From the NCBI GenBank assembly GCA_934546745.1, contig CAKTDV010000021.1:1-49230 (forward strand): a stretch of 49,230 nucleotides of DNA, read 5' to 3'. Positions 16,922 through 24,508 of this stretch are shown one piece after another; the first letter of the stretch is position 1; each line of letters opens with the position of its first letter. The stretch is from an uncultured Desulfovibrio sp. GTDB lineage: Bacteria; Desulfobacterota; Desulfovibrionia; Desulfovibrionales; Desulfovibrionaceae. The translations under genes were made by a program, and so were the position numbers. The notes beneath the pieces were generated by a model, which was not told where the DNA came from, did not search any database, and was given only the letters and a program-made list of their open reading frames with translations.

Positions 16922-17905
16922 TCAGACAGCCGTTTTTTTTCTCCAGTAGACGGATGCCGGATCAATGGCGATCAGTTCCTCGTCAATGTCGTGCGCTCGG
17001 CGGAAGTCCTCCACCGCCTTGCGGCAGGGGTCCAGCGCCCAGTCGTCTATGATGACGAAACCGCCGGGAACGACCTTGTGATAACACGCGGTAAGCGCGT
17101 CCATAGTGGAGGCGTACAGATCTCCGTCCAGACGCAGCAGGGCCAGCTTTTCCACAGGCGCGGAAGGCAGCGTATCACAGAACCAGCCCTTGAGAAACAC
17201 CACGTTGTCATCCAGCAGGCCGTAACGCGCAAAGGTGTTCCGCACGCGATCCACGTCGATAGCCAGAACGGGAAATTTTTCCTTGCTGAAATCCCAGCCC
17301 GCGTCCTGTTCCAGCTCCGGTTTGGGAAGGCCCTCAAAGGAGTCCGCCGCCCAGACGGTGCGCCCGCGCATTTCCCATGCCTTGAGGTAGCCCTGCATGA
17401 AGATGACAGCTCCGCCCCGGCAGACGCCCGTTTCCATCAGATCGCCGGGGATGTTCTCCTCACGGATGCGATCGAGGCAGAATTCCAGATTGTCCATGCG
17501 GGCTCTGCCGATCATGGTATAGGCGAAATCCACATGGTTACGCAGGTTGATGCGCCCCGTCGTACCGTCGGATTTTGTCACCTGCAACACGTACCATTCC
17601 AGCCCCAGCGCTTTGCAGCGCTCAATGACCGCCATGACATCCGGCATGGTATTGCGTGGATCTGTCAGCTTTGCCATGTCCACGGGCCGGCGCAAGGCCA
17701 TGCACTGGGCCAGATAAAGGAGGCGGGCGTCATTTTCCACGTAGAAATTGTTAAGCAGGCTTTGCTTGAGCGTATACAGATAGCGGGCCTGCAACGACAT
17801 ATCCGGCGAAGGTTCCGGCGGCGCGATCGCCGGAACTGGTTTGGCCACCCGTCCGGCGTTTACGTTTGGCCCGGAATCTGCTCTCTCTCTCTCTCTCTCT
17901 CTCAT
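16922..17905 (-). CDS. TylF/MycF-family O-methyltransferase, probably phase variable
   Basis: 327 residues from ATG at 17905, which follows AAAGGAGG by 4 bases. (AG)11 begins immediately after the ATG and encodes an Arg-Glu run. About 27 low-complexity Pro/Ala residues come next, then the family domain (36-327): DNLEFCLDRIREENIPGDLM, ETGVCRGGAVIFMQGY (SAM site), WAADSFEGLP, LLRLDGDLYASTMDAL and IIDDWALDPCRKAVEDF. TylF-type enzymes O-methylate sugars. With 11 units the frame is ON. In the other two frames it stops after a short leader (one at the TAA within seven codons of the tract). ATG at 17800 is a possible fallback start without a good ribosome site. A longer reading to 18166 overlaps the next gene and is rejected. 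Confidence 0.88.
   Translation of the reverse strand: MRERERERADSGPNVNAGRVAKPVPAIAPPEPSPDMSLQARYLYTLKQSLLNNFYVENDARLLYLAQCMALRRPVDMAKLTDPRNTMPDVMAVIERCKALGLEWYVLQVTKSDGTTGRINLRNHVDFAYTMIGRARMDNLEFCLDRIREENIPGDLMETGVCRGGAVIFMQGYLKAWEMRGRTVWAADSFEGLPKPELEQDAGWDFSKEKFPVLAIDVDRVRNTFARYGLLDDNVVFLKGWFCDTLPSAPVEKLALLRLDGDLYASTMDALTACYHKVVPGGFVIIDDWALDPCRKAVEDFRRAHDIDEELIAIDPASVYWRKKTAV
17813..17880 (-). repeat. 68-bp block adjoining the (AG)11 tract, copy 2
   Basis: Second copy of the block at 16097-16164, six mismatches. It encodes the low-complexity leader of the TylF-like protein. As direct repeats about 1.7 kb apart, the pair flanks the body of both methyltransferase genes and could recombine. 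Confidence 0.85.
17881..17902. repeat. Dinucleotide microsatellite, (CT)11 / (AG)11
   Basis: 11 uninterrupted units touching the start codon of the TylF-like gene (ATG at 17905-17903). Unit numbers of 8, 11 or 14 keep the methyltransferase in frame; other numbers take it out. Confidence 0.95.
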
Positions 17906-17993
17906 CACGCCTCCTTTATGGCCTTCCCCCTGAAGGGGGAAAAGAGATTTTTGGCAAGACGGTAAGACCGACGGACTCTTTCCGGCCCCTGGG
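17903..17993 (-). repeat. Dispersed hairpin repeat, family 1, copy C
   Basis: Minus strand: a linker CGGAAAGAGTCCGTCGGTC, a CCCCC-TTCA-GGGGG hairpin (around 17925-17940), then AAGGCC, AAAGGAGG and the ATG of the TylF-like gene. The hairpin-linker-RBS-ATG order matches copies A and B. The AGGTTTCAAACC segment is reduced to AAGGCC. Confidence 0.5.
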
Positions 17994-18003
17994 ACATGCC
18001 GCC

Positions 18004-18774
18004 CTAGTCGTGCAGCGGCGTCGGAGCGGCGGGAGCGGGTTCGGGGGTCTGGAAGTGTTCGCACCAGTAGATAAGACGCTGGCAGTTGGGGCAACTGTGA
18101 ATCTGCTGGCCGCGTTGCAGCTCGATGAAGGCCTGCGGCGGCACGGCAATATGGCAGGCGCTGCAAATGCCTTCGCGCACAGGAACGATGACGGGATGCT
18201 CAAGGCGTTTGCGGATGAATTCGTAGCGCATGAAAATGGGCTGGGGCACAAGGCGGCTGGTTTCCTCACGGATCTTGCCCAGCTTGAAGAGGCTGTCGTT
18301 GCAGATGGCCAGCTTTTCCTGAAGGCCCTCTTCCCTGACTTCCAGTTCGGCCTGAAGAGAGGAATGCGTGCGATCCAGTTCGGCGAGGGCGTCGTTCTGG
18401 AGCTGCAATTCTTCCAGCAGCGCCACCTTTTCCTCCTCACGGGATCTGTTGATTTTTTCCATGCTGTCCATCTCCCGCAGCATGGCATGGTAGGCGCGGG
18501 TGTCCTCCACCTGCATGAGCTTGTTCTTGCTTTTCTTGATGCGGGCGGAATCGTCGTCAATCTCAATGGCAAGACGCTTCTGCTGTTCCTGGAGGTGGGT
18601 CAGCTTGTCCAGAATCCTGTTGCGCTGGGCTTCGCTGGCCTCAAATTTCTGGCGCAGTTCCGCCAGTTCGCGGGGGGCGCGTTCCATTTCCTGGCGCACG
18701 GCGAAAATTTCGTCGTCGACCTTCTGCAATTCCACCAGCTGGCGGATCTGTTCAAGGTAGGGGGCGGTGTTCAT
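18004..18774 (-). CDS. C4 zinc-ribbon coiled-coil protein (DUF164 family)
   Basis: 256 residues. Residues 1 to about 185 are almost entirely charged heptads (long antiparallel coiled coil). The C-terminal 60 have CSACH and CPNC separated by about 20 residues, a four-Cys zinc ribbon, ending in QRLIYWCEHF. This is the DUF164/C4-type zinc ribbon family, widespread and poorly understood, proposed to bind nucleic acid. The start ATG at 18774 takes AAAGGA from the family 1 repeat just upstream. It ends the operon purQ - nif3-like - this gene, an arrangement common in deltaproteobacteria as I recall. Confidence 0.85.
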   Translation of the reverse strand: MNTAPYLEQIRQLVELQKVDDEIFAVRQEMERAPRELAELRQKFEASEAQRNRILDKLTHLQEQQKRLAIEIDDDSARIKKSKNKLMQVEDTRAYHAMLREMDSMEKINRSREEEKVALLEELQLQNDALAELDRTHSSLQAELEVREEGLQEKLAICNDSLFKLGKIREETSRLVPQPIFMRYEFIRKRLEHPVIVPVREGICSACHIAVPPQAFIELQRGQQIHSCPNCQRLIYWCEHFQTPEPAPAAPTPLHD

Positions 18775-18820
18775 TAAAATGTCCTTTGTGGTCTGAAACC
18801 TCCCCCTTTACGGGGGCGTT
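18772..18820 (-). repeat. Dispersed hairpin repeat, family 1, copy D
   Basis: Minus strand: CGCCCCCGTAAAGGGGG hairpin, then AGGTTTCAGACC, ACAAAGGACATTTTA and the ATG of the zinc-ribbon gene. It lacks the upstream hairpin and linker seen in copies A and B. It supplies the ribosome binding site inside an operon, between the Nif3-like gene and this one. Confidence 0.6.
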
Positions 18821-18828
18821 GCGTAACC

Positions 18829-19632
18829 TCAGAATCGCGCGCCGTCAGATCCGGCCAGCGGGCGCAGCGGCGAGACGGAAGGAAGGAAAAAGACCTCCGT
18901 TCCGGGCAGCTCTCCGGCCAGCAGCGGGACCAGGCGGCGCATCATCTCTTCCTCAAGGCTGTGATGCCCTACGTCGATCATGCAGATACGGGCATCGAGG
19001 GCGGTATGGTATTTCACATCGCCGGTGATATGCACGTCGGCGCCGAGGGCGGCGGCGGCGGCCCACAGGGAGGAACCCGATCCGCCGCAGAAGGAGATGC
19101 GCCGCACCCGATCGGGCGGGGTACCGCAGACGGCGGCGGTGGAAAGATCCAGATGGCGGCCAAGAAGCCGCGCGAGTTCGTCAAAGGGAAGGGGGTCTGG
19201 CAGATCGCCCGCCAGACCGTACCCCAGCGGCCCACGCGGCGTATCATGACCGGTTGGCTCCAGCACGGCGCGGTTGCCGAGGCACAGCGCATCGGCCAGC
19301 CAACCCGCGGGGCCGTGGATGTTGACATCCAGCGAGGTGTGCGCGGCGTACAGAGGCACATCGGCGCGCAGGAGCAGGCGCAGCACGGTGTGGTAGGCAT
19401 CCGGCAGCGACGGCAGACGGCCCTTGAGCAGCAGGGGATGGTGGCTCAGGATGAAATCCGCGCCGCCCTCCAGAGCCGCGCCCACGGAGGCGGGCGTCGG
19501 ATCAAGGCAGACGGCCACACGGCGCACCTCATCGCGCAACCCGGCAACCTGCATGCCGGACACATCCCATGGGGCCGCCGCCGCCGGGTATGTCAGGCGT
19601 TCGATGGCGGCGACGCAGTCTTTCTGTCGCAT
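18829..19632 (-). CDS. Nif3-like dinuclear metal centre protein (DUF34)
   Basis: 267 residues, the single-domain length. Family motifs: PWDVSGMQVAG near the N-terminus, ADFILSHHPLL (His ligands), AAHTSLDVN (His/Asp) and, in the C-terminal part, ICMIDVGHHSLEEEMM (second His and Glu ligands of the metal pair). These proteins form hexamers; GTP cyclohydrolase-like or metal-insertion roles have been proposed but none is settled. ATG at 19632 follows AGGGAG. It begins 9 bp after the purQ stop. Confidence 0.88.
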   Translation of the reverse strand: MRQKDCVAAIERLTYPAAAAPWDVSGMQVAGLRDEVRRVAVCLDPTPASVGAALEGGADFILSHHPLLLKGRLPSLPDAYHTVLRLLLRADVPLYAAHTSLDVNIHGPAGWLADALCLGNRAVLEPTGHDTPRGPLGYGLAGDLPDPLPFDELARLLGRHLDLSTAAVCGTPPDRVRRISFCGGSGSSLWAAAAALGADVHITGDVKYHTALDARICMIDVGHHSLEEEMMRRLVPLLAGELPGTEVFFLPSVSPLRPLAGSDGARF

Positions 19633-19641
19633 GGCGGCTCC

Positions 19642-20454
19642 CTACCGTTCCTCGCGGAGAAAGCGCACGGCATTGGCGAACAGCAGCGTGCCGGGGGCAT
19701 CCAGATCGCCGCGCGTCCAGGAGGGATGGTTCGTCACATGGTGGAAGGCCTCGGGGTGCGGCATGAGCCCCAGCACACGGCCTGAGGGGTCTGTCAGCCC
19801 GGCAATGGCCAACTGGGAACCGTTGGGGTTGTGGGGGTATTCCTGCGTGGGCATGCCCGTGGCCGGGTCGGCATAGCGCAGGGCAATCAGGTTGTCGTCC
19901 TGGAGGCGGCGCAGGGTCTCTTCGTCCTGGGCAATGAGTTTGCCCTCGCCGTGACGCACGGGCATGTAGAGTTCCTTCAGGCCACGGGTAAACACGCAGG
20001 GGCTGTCCTGGTTGACGGCCAGCTTGACCCAGCGATCCTCATAGCGGGCGGAATCGTTATGCCCCAGCGACACCTGACGCTGGAAACGCGCGCCGCCGGC
20101 GGCCGGGAGGACGCCCAGCTTCACGAGCAGCTGGAAGCCGTTGCAGATGCCGAGCACAAGGCCGCCGTCCTCAAGGAAGGCTGTCAGGCTGTCCAGCAGG
20201 GGCACGCCCTTCGCATCCCGGAGGTGACGCCAGCGCATACTTGCGGCCTGGGCCGCGCCGAGATCGTCGCCATCAAGAAAGCCGCCGGGAAAAACGAGGA
20301 ACTGGTAGTCGCGCAGACGCACGCTGGAGGCCACTATATCTGAGAAATGCACCACATCGGCCCTGTCTGATCCGGCCAGACGGGCCGCGTGCGCCGTTTC
20401 AAGATGCGAATTGGTTCCGTAGCCGGTAATGACAAGGGTATTGACCGCGCCCAT
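19642..20454 (-). CDS. purQ: FGAM synthase glutaminase subunit PurQ
   Basis: 270 residues. Class I glutamine amidotransferase: FLVFPGGFLDGDD near the N-terminus, nucleophile Cys in GICNGFQLLVKLG, and the His-Glu pair in LMPHPEAFHH. The NPNGSQLAIAGL segment is characteristic of PurQ and PurL glutaminase domains. It supplies ammonia for formylglycinamidine ribonucleotide synthesis, the fourth step of purine synthesis. At 270 residues it is a little longer than the 225-230 of the Bacillus form. A strong promoter lies 85 bp upstream and GGAGG precedes the ATG. The partner PurL is not in the window. Confidence 0.9.
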   Translation of the reverse strand: MGAVNTLVITGYGTNSHLETAHAARLAGSDRADVVHFSDIVASSVRLRDYQFLVFPGGFLDGDDLGAAQAASMRWRHLRDAKGVPLLDSLTAFLEDGGLVLGICNGFQLLVKLGVLPAAGGARFQRQVSLGHNDSARYEDRWVKLAVNQDSPCVFTRGLKELYMPVRHGEGKLIAQDEETLRRLQDDNLIALRYADPATGMPTQEYPHNPNGSQLAIAGLTDPSGRVLGLMPHPEAFHHVTNHPSWTRGDLDAPGTLLFANAVRFLREER

Positions 20455-20538
20455 GCTTGCAGACCTCCAGCGGCATGCCGTAACGGCGTTTTTCCGGGCG
20501 TTTTCGCCTCCTGTGGCTACGCCCTGAAAAGGGAATTT

Positions 20539-20567
20539 ATACTATGTGGTTTGCTCTTGACTGTCAA
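20539..20567 (-). promoter_or_regulatory. Promoter of the purQ operon
   Basis: Minus strand TTGACA (20567-20562), 17 bases, TAGTAT (20544-20539). Both boxes are near consensus. The start point would lie about 80 bp before purQ. A TAATAT at 20593-20598 on the plus strand may be the -10 for pyrG, making the promoters divergent. Confidence 0.65.
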
Positions 20568-20599
20568 TGCTGGTCAGCGCTTCCTTTTTGTGTAATATA

Positions 20600-20704
20600 G
20601 GGCGGTTTCACGTTGAAATGTAACCGCTCTGGCGGACGCGGGATCGGACGCCCGCGCCCGCGCGCGCAGGAAAAACCGCATTTTTTCCGCCTGCGCGGGC
20701 GGCG
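20600..20704 (+). repeat. Dispersed repeat, family 2, full copy
   Basis: Starts GGCGGTTTCACG, continues with CCGCTCTGGCGGACGCGG, a G/C-rich spacer, then GCGCAGGAAAAACCGC / ATTTTTTCCGCCTGCGC, which folds into a long hairpin. It lies in the 393-bp purQ-pyrG gap, upstream of family 1 copy B. The rest of that gap holds only the purQ promoter. Confidence 0.6.
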
Positions 20705-20723
20705 GGACGGAGCCCGCCGGATG

Positions 20724-20850
20724 CCCTCCCTCCCCTTCGCAAGGGAAGGGGAGGTGAAAAAGAGCGCTACCGGCCTTGCCGTTGTTGTCGGGAACGCTTT
20801 TCCCTCTGCATGAAGAGGGGAGGTTTCAAAACGTAAAGGAATACTTGATG
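20724..20850 (+). repeat. Dispersed hairpin repeat, family 1, copy B
   Basis: CCTCCCTCCCCTTCGC / AAGGGAAGGGGAGG hairpin, a linker with GAAAAAGAGCGC and CGCTTTTCCC, a second hairpin (CCCTCT...AGAGGGG), then AGGTTTCAAAACG, TAAAGGAATACTTG and the ATG of pyrG. It is the closest relative of copy A at 6710, and here the RBS and ATG are those of an essential gene. Confidence 0.65.
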
Positions 20851-22527
20851 AAAACAAAATTTATTTTTGTGACCGGCGGCGTGCTTTCCTCTCTCGGCAA
20901 AGGGCTGGCCGCGGCCTCTCTGGGCGCTCTGCTCCAGACGCGGGGGCTGACCGTCACCATCCAGAAGCTGGATCCGTACATCAATGTGGATCCAGGCACC
21001 ATGAACCCCTTCCAGCACGGGGAGGTGTTCGTCACGGACGACGGAGCGGAAACCGACCTCGACCTCGGGCACTACGAACGCTATCTCAACGTGCCCATGT
21101 CCCGCAAGAACAACACGACGTCGGGCGCCATCTACAACCGCGTCATCGCCAAGGAACGCCGGGGCGACTATCTGGGCGGCACCGTCCAGGTGATTCCGCA
21201 CATCACGGACGAGATCAAACGCACGGTTCTCGCGCTGGCGGACGGGGAGGACGCGCCGGACGTGGCCATCATCGAAATCGGCGGTACGGTGGGCGATATC
21301 GAGGGGCTTCCTTTTCTGGAAGCCATACGCCAGCTCCGTTCCGATCTGGGGCGCGACAACTGCCTCAACATTCACCTGACCCTTGTGCCCTATCTCCGGG
21401 CAGCGGGGGAACACAAGACAAAGCCCACGCAGCACAGCGTCAAGGAGCTTCTCTCCATCGGCATACAGCCCGACATCATTCTCTGCCGTTGCGAACAGAG
21501 CATCCCCGAGGAAATGCGCCGCAAGATCGCCCTGTTCTGCAATGTGGATCAGGACGCCGTCTTCTGCTCCGTGGACGTGAGCAACATCTATGAGGTGCCC
21601 CTCAGATTCTATGAGGAGGGCTTCGATCAGAAAGTGGCCATCATGCTGCGTCTGCCCGCGCGCAACGCGCATCTTGAGGCGTGGAAACAGCTCGTCCATG
21701 ACAGCGCCCATCCGCAGGGCCGGGTGACCATCGCCATCGTGGGCAAGTATGTGGATCTCAAGGAAGCCTATAAAAGCCTGCACGAGGCCCTCATTCACGG
21801 CGGCGTTGCCAATCGCGTGGCCGTGGATCTGCGCTACGTCAATTCCGAAAACGTCACCGGTGAGAACGCCGCCGAAACCTTCAGCGGCTGTCAGGGCATT
21901 CTTGTTCCCGGCGGTTTCGGCTATCGCGGCGTGGAAGGCAAGATTGCCGCCATCCGCTATGCCCGCGAACACAGGATGCCCTTTTTTGGCATCTGTCTCG
22001 GCATGCAGTGCGCCGTCATCGAGTTCGCCCGCCATGTGGCCGGGCTGGAAGACGCCAATTCCGAGGAGTTCAACGCCCTGTCCGGGCACAAGGTCATCTA
22101 TCTCATGAAAGAGTGGTACGACTTCCGCACGCGGAACCTTGAGCGGCGCGACGAGGAGAGCAACAAGGGCGGCACCATGCGTCTCGGTTCCTATCCCTGC
22201 AAGCTCCTGCCCGGCACCCGCGCCGCCGAAGCCTATCAGACGGACATCGTTGACGAACGCCACCGCCACCGCTATGAGTTCAACAACGCGTTCAAGGACG
22301 TTCTTGAGGAACACGGACTTGTGTTCAGCGGCATGGCGCCCGACAATTCCCTGATGGAGATTGTCGAGCTGCGGGATCATCCGTGGTTCCTGGGCTGCCA
22401 GTTCCACCCCGAATTCAAGTCCCGTCCCATGCGCGCGCACCCCCTGTTCCGGGAGTTTCTCCGCGCGGCCAAGGAACAGGGCGCGATCCAGACGCGGGAG
22501 GACGGTCAGGCTGAACAGACTGTCTAG
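20848..22527 (+). CDS. pyrG: CTP synthase
   Basis: 559 residues from ATG at 20848 with AAAGGA 8 bases upstream; the frame can be extended upstream but homology starts at MKTKFIFVTGGVLSSLGKG. Synthetase domain 1 to about 270: the P-loop VLSSLGKG, KLDPYINVDPGTMNP and VAIIEIGGTVGDIEGLPF. Glutaminase domain about 295-545: catalytic Cys in FFGICLGMQCAVIEFAR and the His-Glu pair in QFHPEFKSRP. It aminates UTP to CTP with glutamine and ATP. It is monocistronic on the plus strand between two minus-strand operons. Confidence 0.98.
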   Translation: MKTKFIFVTGGVLSSLGKGLAAASLGALLQTRGLTVTIQKLDPYINVDPGTMNPFQHGEVFVTDDGAETDLDLGHYERYLNVPMSRKNNTTSGAIYNRVIAKERRGDYLGGTVQVIPHITDEIKRTVLALADGEDAPDVAIIEIGGTVGDIEGLPFLEAIRQLRSDLGRDNCLNIHLTLVPYLRAAGEHKTKPTQHSVKELLSIGIQPDIILCRCEQSIPEEMRRKIALFCNVDQDAVFCSVDVSNIYEVPLRFYEEGFDQKVAIMLRLPARNAHLEAWKQLVHDSAHPQGRVTIAIVGKYVDLKEAYKSLHEALIHGGVANRVAVDLRYVNSENVTGENAAETFSGCQGILVPGGFGYRGVEGKIAAIRYAREHRMPFFGICLGMQCAVIEFARHVAGLEDANSEEFNALSGHKVIYLMKEWYDFRTRNLERRDEESNKGGTMRLGSYPCKLLPGTRAAEAYQTDIVDERHRHRYEFNNAFKDVLEEHGLVFSGMAPDNSLMEIVELRDHPWFLGCQFHPEFKSRPMRAHPLFREFLRAAKEQGAIQTREDGQAEQTV

Positions 22528-22551
22528 AGCGGTTTTACGGCTCTGAAGATC

Positions 22552-22599
22552 CAGTATGCCCCGGCGGGAGGTTTTTTACACTCCCGCCGGGGCATACTG
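22552..22599. terminator. Long perfect hairpin between pyrG and flhG-like genes
   Basis: A perfect 19-bp stem (22552-22570 with 22581-22599) has the loop GTTTTTTACA. It lies 24 bp after the pyrG stop and 50 bp after the stop of the convergent FlhG-like gene. The T run sits in the loop rather than after the stem, which is unusual for an intrinsic terminator. Confidence 0.55.
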
Positions 22600-22603
22600 C
22601 TGC

Positions 22604-22651
22604 CAGACGCGCCGCTTTCGCGTCCGCCAGAGCGGTTTGCATGCTTCTCTA
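22604..22651 (-). repeat. Dispersed repeat, family 2, partial copy
   Basis: Minus strand: starts at the TAG of the FlhG-like gene (TCTAGAGAAGCATGC) and continues AACCGCTCTGGCGGACGCG, then leaves the consensus. The AGGAAAAAACGCG core is absent. Confidence 0.45.
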
Positions 22652-23452
22652 GACATCCAGATGCAGGATTCCTCGCTGTCCGAGCCAGTCCAGCATATTG
22701 AGGCGGGCTTTTTGCAGGCGCTGGGCAATACCCTGGATATCCTGCGCGGCGGGCGTACCGGGATAGCAGCGCATGAGCGGTTTCTGGCGGCAAACGGCTT
22801 CGGAGACGTTTTCATCGAAACGGATGGAACCGAGCATCACAGGTTCGAACTGAATGAAGTGGCGGCAGGCGCCAGACAGTTTTTCAAACGTGTCCTGCGC
22901 TTCCTTGGCGGATGTGGCCTCGTTGACGACAACCATGAAGTTGCGCAGGCCGTAGCGGTTATTGAGAACCTTGATCATGGCGTAACTGTCCGTGAGCGAT
23001 GTGGGTTCGGGCGTAACGATCACGATGCGCAGGGCCGCCATGGCGGCAAAGCTCTGTACGGTATCCGAGATGCCCGCGCCGAGATCCATGAAGACGAAAT
23101 CATAGCGGCCAAGAGAAGGTTCCAGGCGGCGCAGCAGCAGATCGCGCGTACCGGCATTCATGTCGACCAGTTCGGGAACGCCTGAGGCGGCGGGCAGGAC
23201 GTCAAAGCCGTGTTTTTCGACGGGGTAGAGCACCTCTTCCAGAGGTTTGTCGCCCAGGAGAACATTCTGGAGGTTGCCCTCCGGCGTGATGCCGAGCAGG
23301 ACGTCGAGGTTGGCAAGGCCAAGATCACAGTCGATAAGGAGCGTCTTGAAGCGGTTCTGATACAGGGCGCAGGCGAGATTGAGGGCCAGACTCGTTTTTC
23401 CGACACCGCCTTTGCCACTCATGATGGCGATGCTGAGCGTGGTATTGGGCAT
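22649..23452 (-). CDS. flhG: MinD/ParA-family ATPase, FlhG-like
   Basis: 267 residues. Deviant Walker A SGKGGVGKTSLALNLA (12-27), switch I/A' region LLIDCDLGLANLDVLLG, and FVFMDLGAGISDTVQSFAA as Walker B. The sequence from the A' motif and the C-terminal helices match FlhG/YlxH, which with FlhF controls flagellar number and position, more closely than MinD. A C-terminal amphipathic helix (LQKARLNMLDWLGQRGIL) may bind membrane. FlhF and flagellar genes are not in the window, so ParA-like partition remains possible. It begins 3 bp after the degenerate GGDEF gene. Confidence 0.82.
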   Translation of the reverse strand: MPNTTLSIAIMSGKGGVGKTSLALNLACALYQNRFKTLLIDCDLGLANLDVLLGITPEGNLQNVLLGDKPLEEVLYPVEKHGFDVLPAASGVPELVDMNAGTRDLLLRRLEPSLGRYDFVFMDLGAGISDTVQSFAAMAALRIVIVTPEPTSLTDSYAMIKVLNNRYGLRNFMVVVNEATSAKEAQDTFEKLSGACRHFIQFEPVMLGSIRFDENVSEAVCRQKPLMRCYPGTPAAQDIQGIAQRLQKARLNMLDWLGQRGILHLDV

Positions 23453-23455
23453 GGG

Positions 23456-24439
23456 TTATTCTCCGCCAAAAAAAAGAAAGCGTTTTTCCTGGGAATGAAC
23501 CAGCGTGGCTCGTTCGATCAGGGGCGCGCCGGTGTCTTCATAAAGGTGGTCCTGACTGTCGCGGGCATTGGCAAGCGCCTGCCGCGCCCGCTGAAGCAGG
23601 GCATTGGCCCGCGGACGCTCGCTCTGCGTAACGGTGACAATGCCGAAGGCGCATCCTGTCTGCGTCAACGGGGCGATGACGCCGGGTTTGCCGAGAACAA
23701 GCCCCTTGCAGCGCAGGTGAAAGGCCGTGCGCGTCCGCTCGGCCAGCAGGCGGCCGTGCAACAGCCCGTATCCCGGAAGAAGGGCAAGGAGCGTGTCTTT
23801 CTCCAGACGGCCTACGCTGTCGCAGGCATCCAGCCGTTGCCGCAACATTTTGTAAAGCAGACGTTCGCCAAGCTGTCTGGCGGTGGAATCCCCGCTTGCC
23901 GGACGGGAGGCGGGGGGGCGTTCGGAGCAAAACCCCGGGGCCATATCCAGGCGGGATGTCTGCAACGCGCCGCAGATGAGCGTCAATTGTCCACCATTGC
24001 GCTCCATTCTTTGCAATTCCCGTTCCAACTGTTGGAACAGCATTTCACGCGACAGCATGGAAGCAAGCGCGTCCGTAATGTCCGGATGATCCGGCGGTGG
24101 TGTCAGGCCGTCCCGCCGCGTGTCCGGGCGGACATCCGCCAGCGCGGCCTCCAGGCTTTTCCCCATATGCTCAGGCAGAGGGAGCGCGTACCAGTGGCTG
24201 AGGGGAAAACGCCGGCAAAATTCGCCCCAGCGCTTGAGGGGAAGTCCGCTGACGCGCCGCATGACAAGAATATCCTGTGGAGAGGCCGGGGGATCGTCCC
24301 GCTCCATGAGCGGACGCAGCTCATGCAGTTCGCGCGCCAGCAGTTCAAGGTCAGCGTTTCGTGATGACATGGTTTTTCCGGGCGGAGGCTGGCGCGGCCG
24401 TGAGGCCGCCGCTCCGTCAATCTGTTCTGGGGGATTCAT
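23456..24439 (-). CDS. Degenerate GGDEF-domain protein
   Basis: 327 residues. An unmatched N-terminal part is followed from about 140 by a GGDEF-like fold: MLSREMLFQQLERELQRMERNGGQLTLI, then LGERLLYKMLRQRLDACDSVGRLEKDTLLALLPG and LAERTRTAFHL. The GGDEF signature is replaced by GRLEKD, so diguanylate cyclase activity is not expected. Such domains often bind GTP or c-di-GMP or act as scaffolds. ATG at 24370 (MSSRN) is an alternative start, but GAAGG before 24439 supports the longer form. It overlaps nothing and sits between prfB and the FlhG-like gene, so a link to motility or surface regulation is plausible. Confidence 0.6.
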   Translation of the reverse strand: MNPPEQIDGAAASRPRQPPPGKTMSSRNADLELLARELHELRPLMERDDPPASPQDILVMRRVSGLPLKRWGEFCRRFPLSHWYALPLPEHMGKSLEAALADVRPDTRRDGLTPPPDHPDITDALASMLSREMLFQQLERELQRMERNGGQLTLICGALQTSRLDMAPGFCSERPPASRPASGDSTARQLGERLLYKMLRQRLDACDSVGRLEKDTLLALLPGYGLLHGRLLAERTRTAFHLRCKGLVLGKPGVIAPLTQTGCAFGIVTVTQSERPRANALLQRARQALANARDSQDHLYEDTGAPLIERATLVHSQEKRFLFFGGE

Positions 24440-24508
24440 GGGCGGCGCCTTCCCGCCGTGAGGCCGCCGCGGCGTCCGCCCGGCAGGCCCGTATGGACCG
24501 GCACGGCG

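Noticed and set aside
17906..18166. N-terminal extension of the TylF-like gene to 18166 (414 residues)
   Set aside because: It overlaps the zinc-ribbon gene on the same strand in another frame, and the extra residues look like frame shadow. The ATG at 17905 has AAAGGAGG before it and is preferred.
22649..23452. Calling the ATPase MinD with a min operon
   Set aside because: No MinC or MinE gene is adjacent, and the A' and C-terminal regions fit FlhG better.
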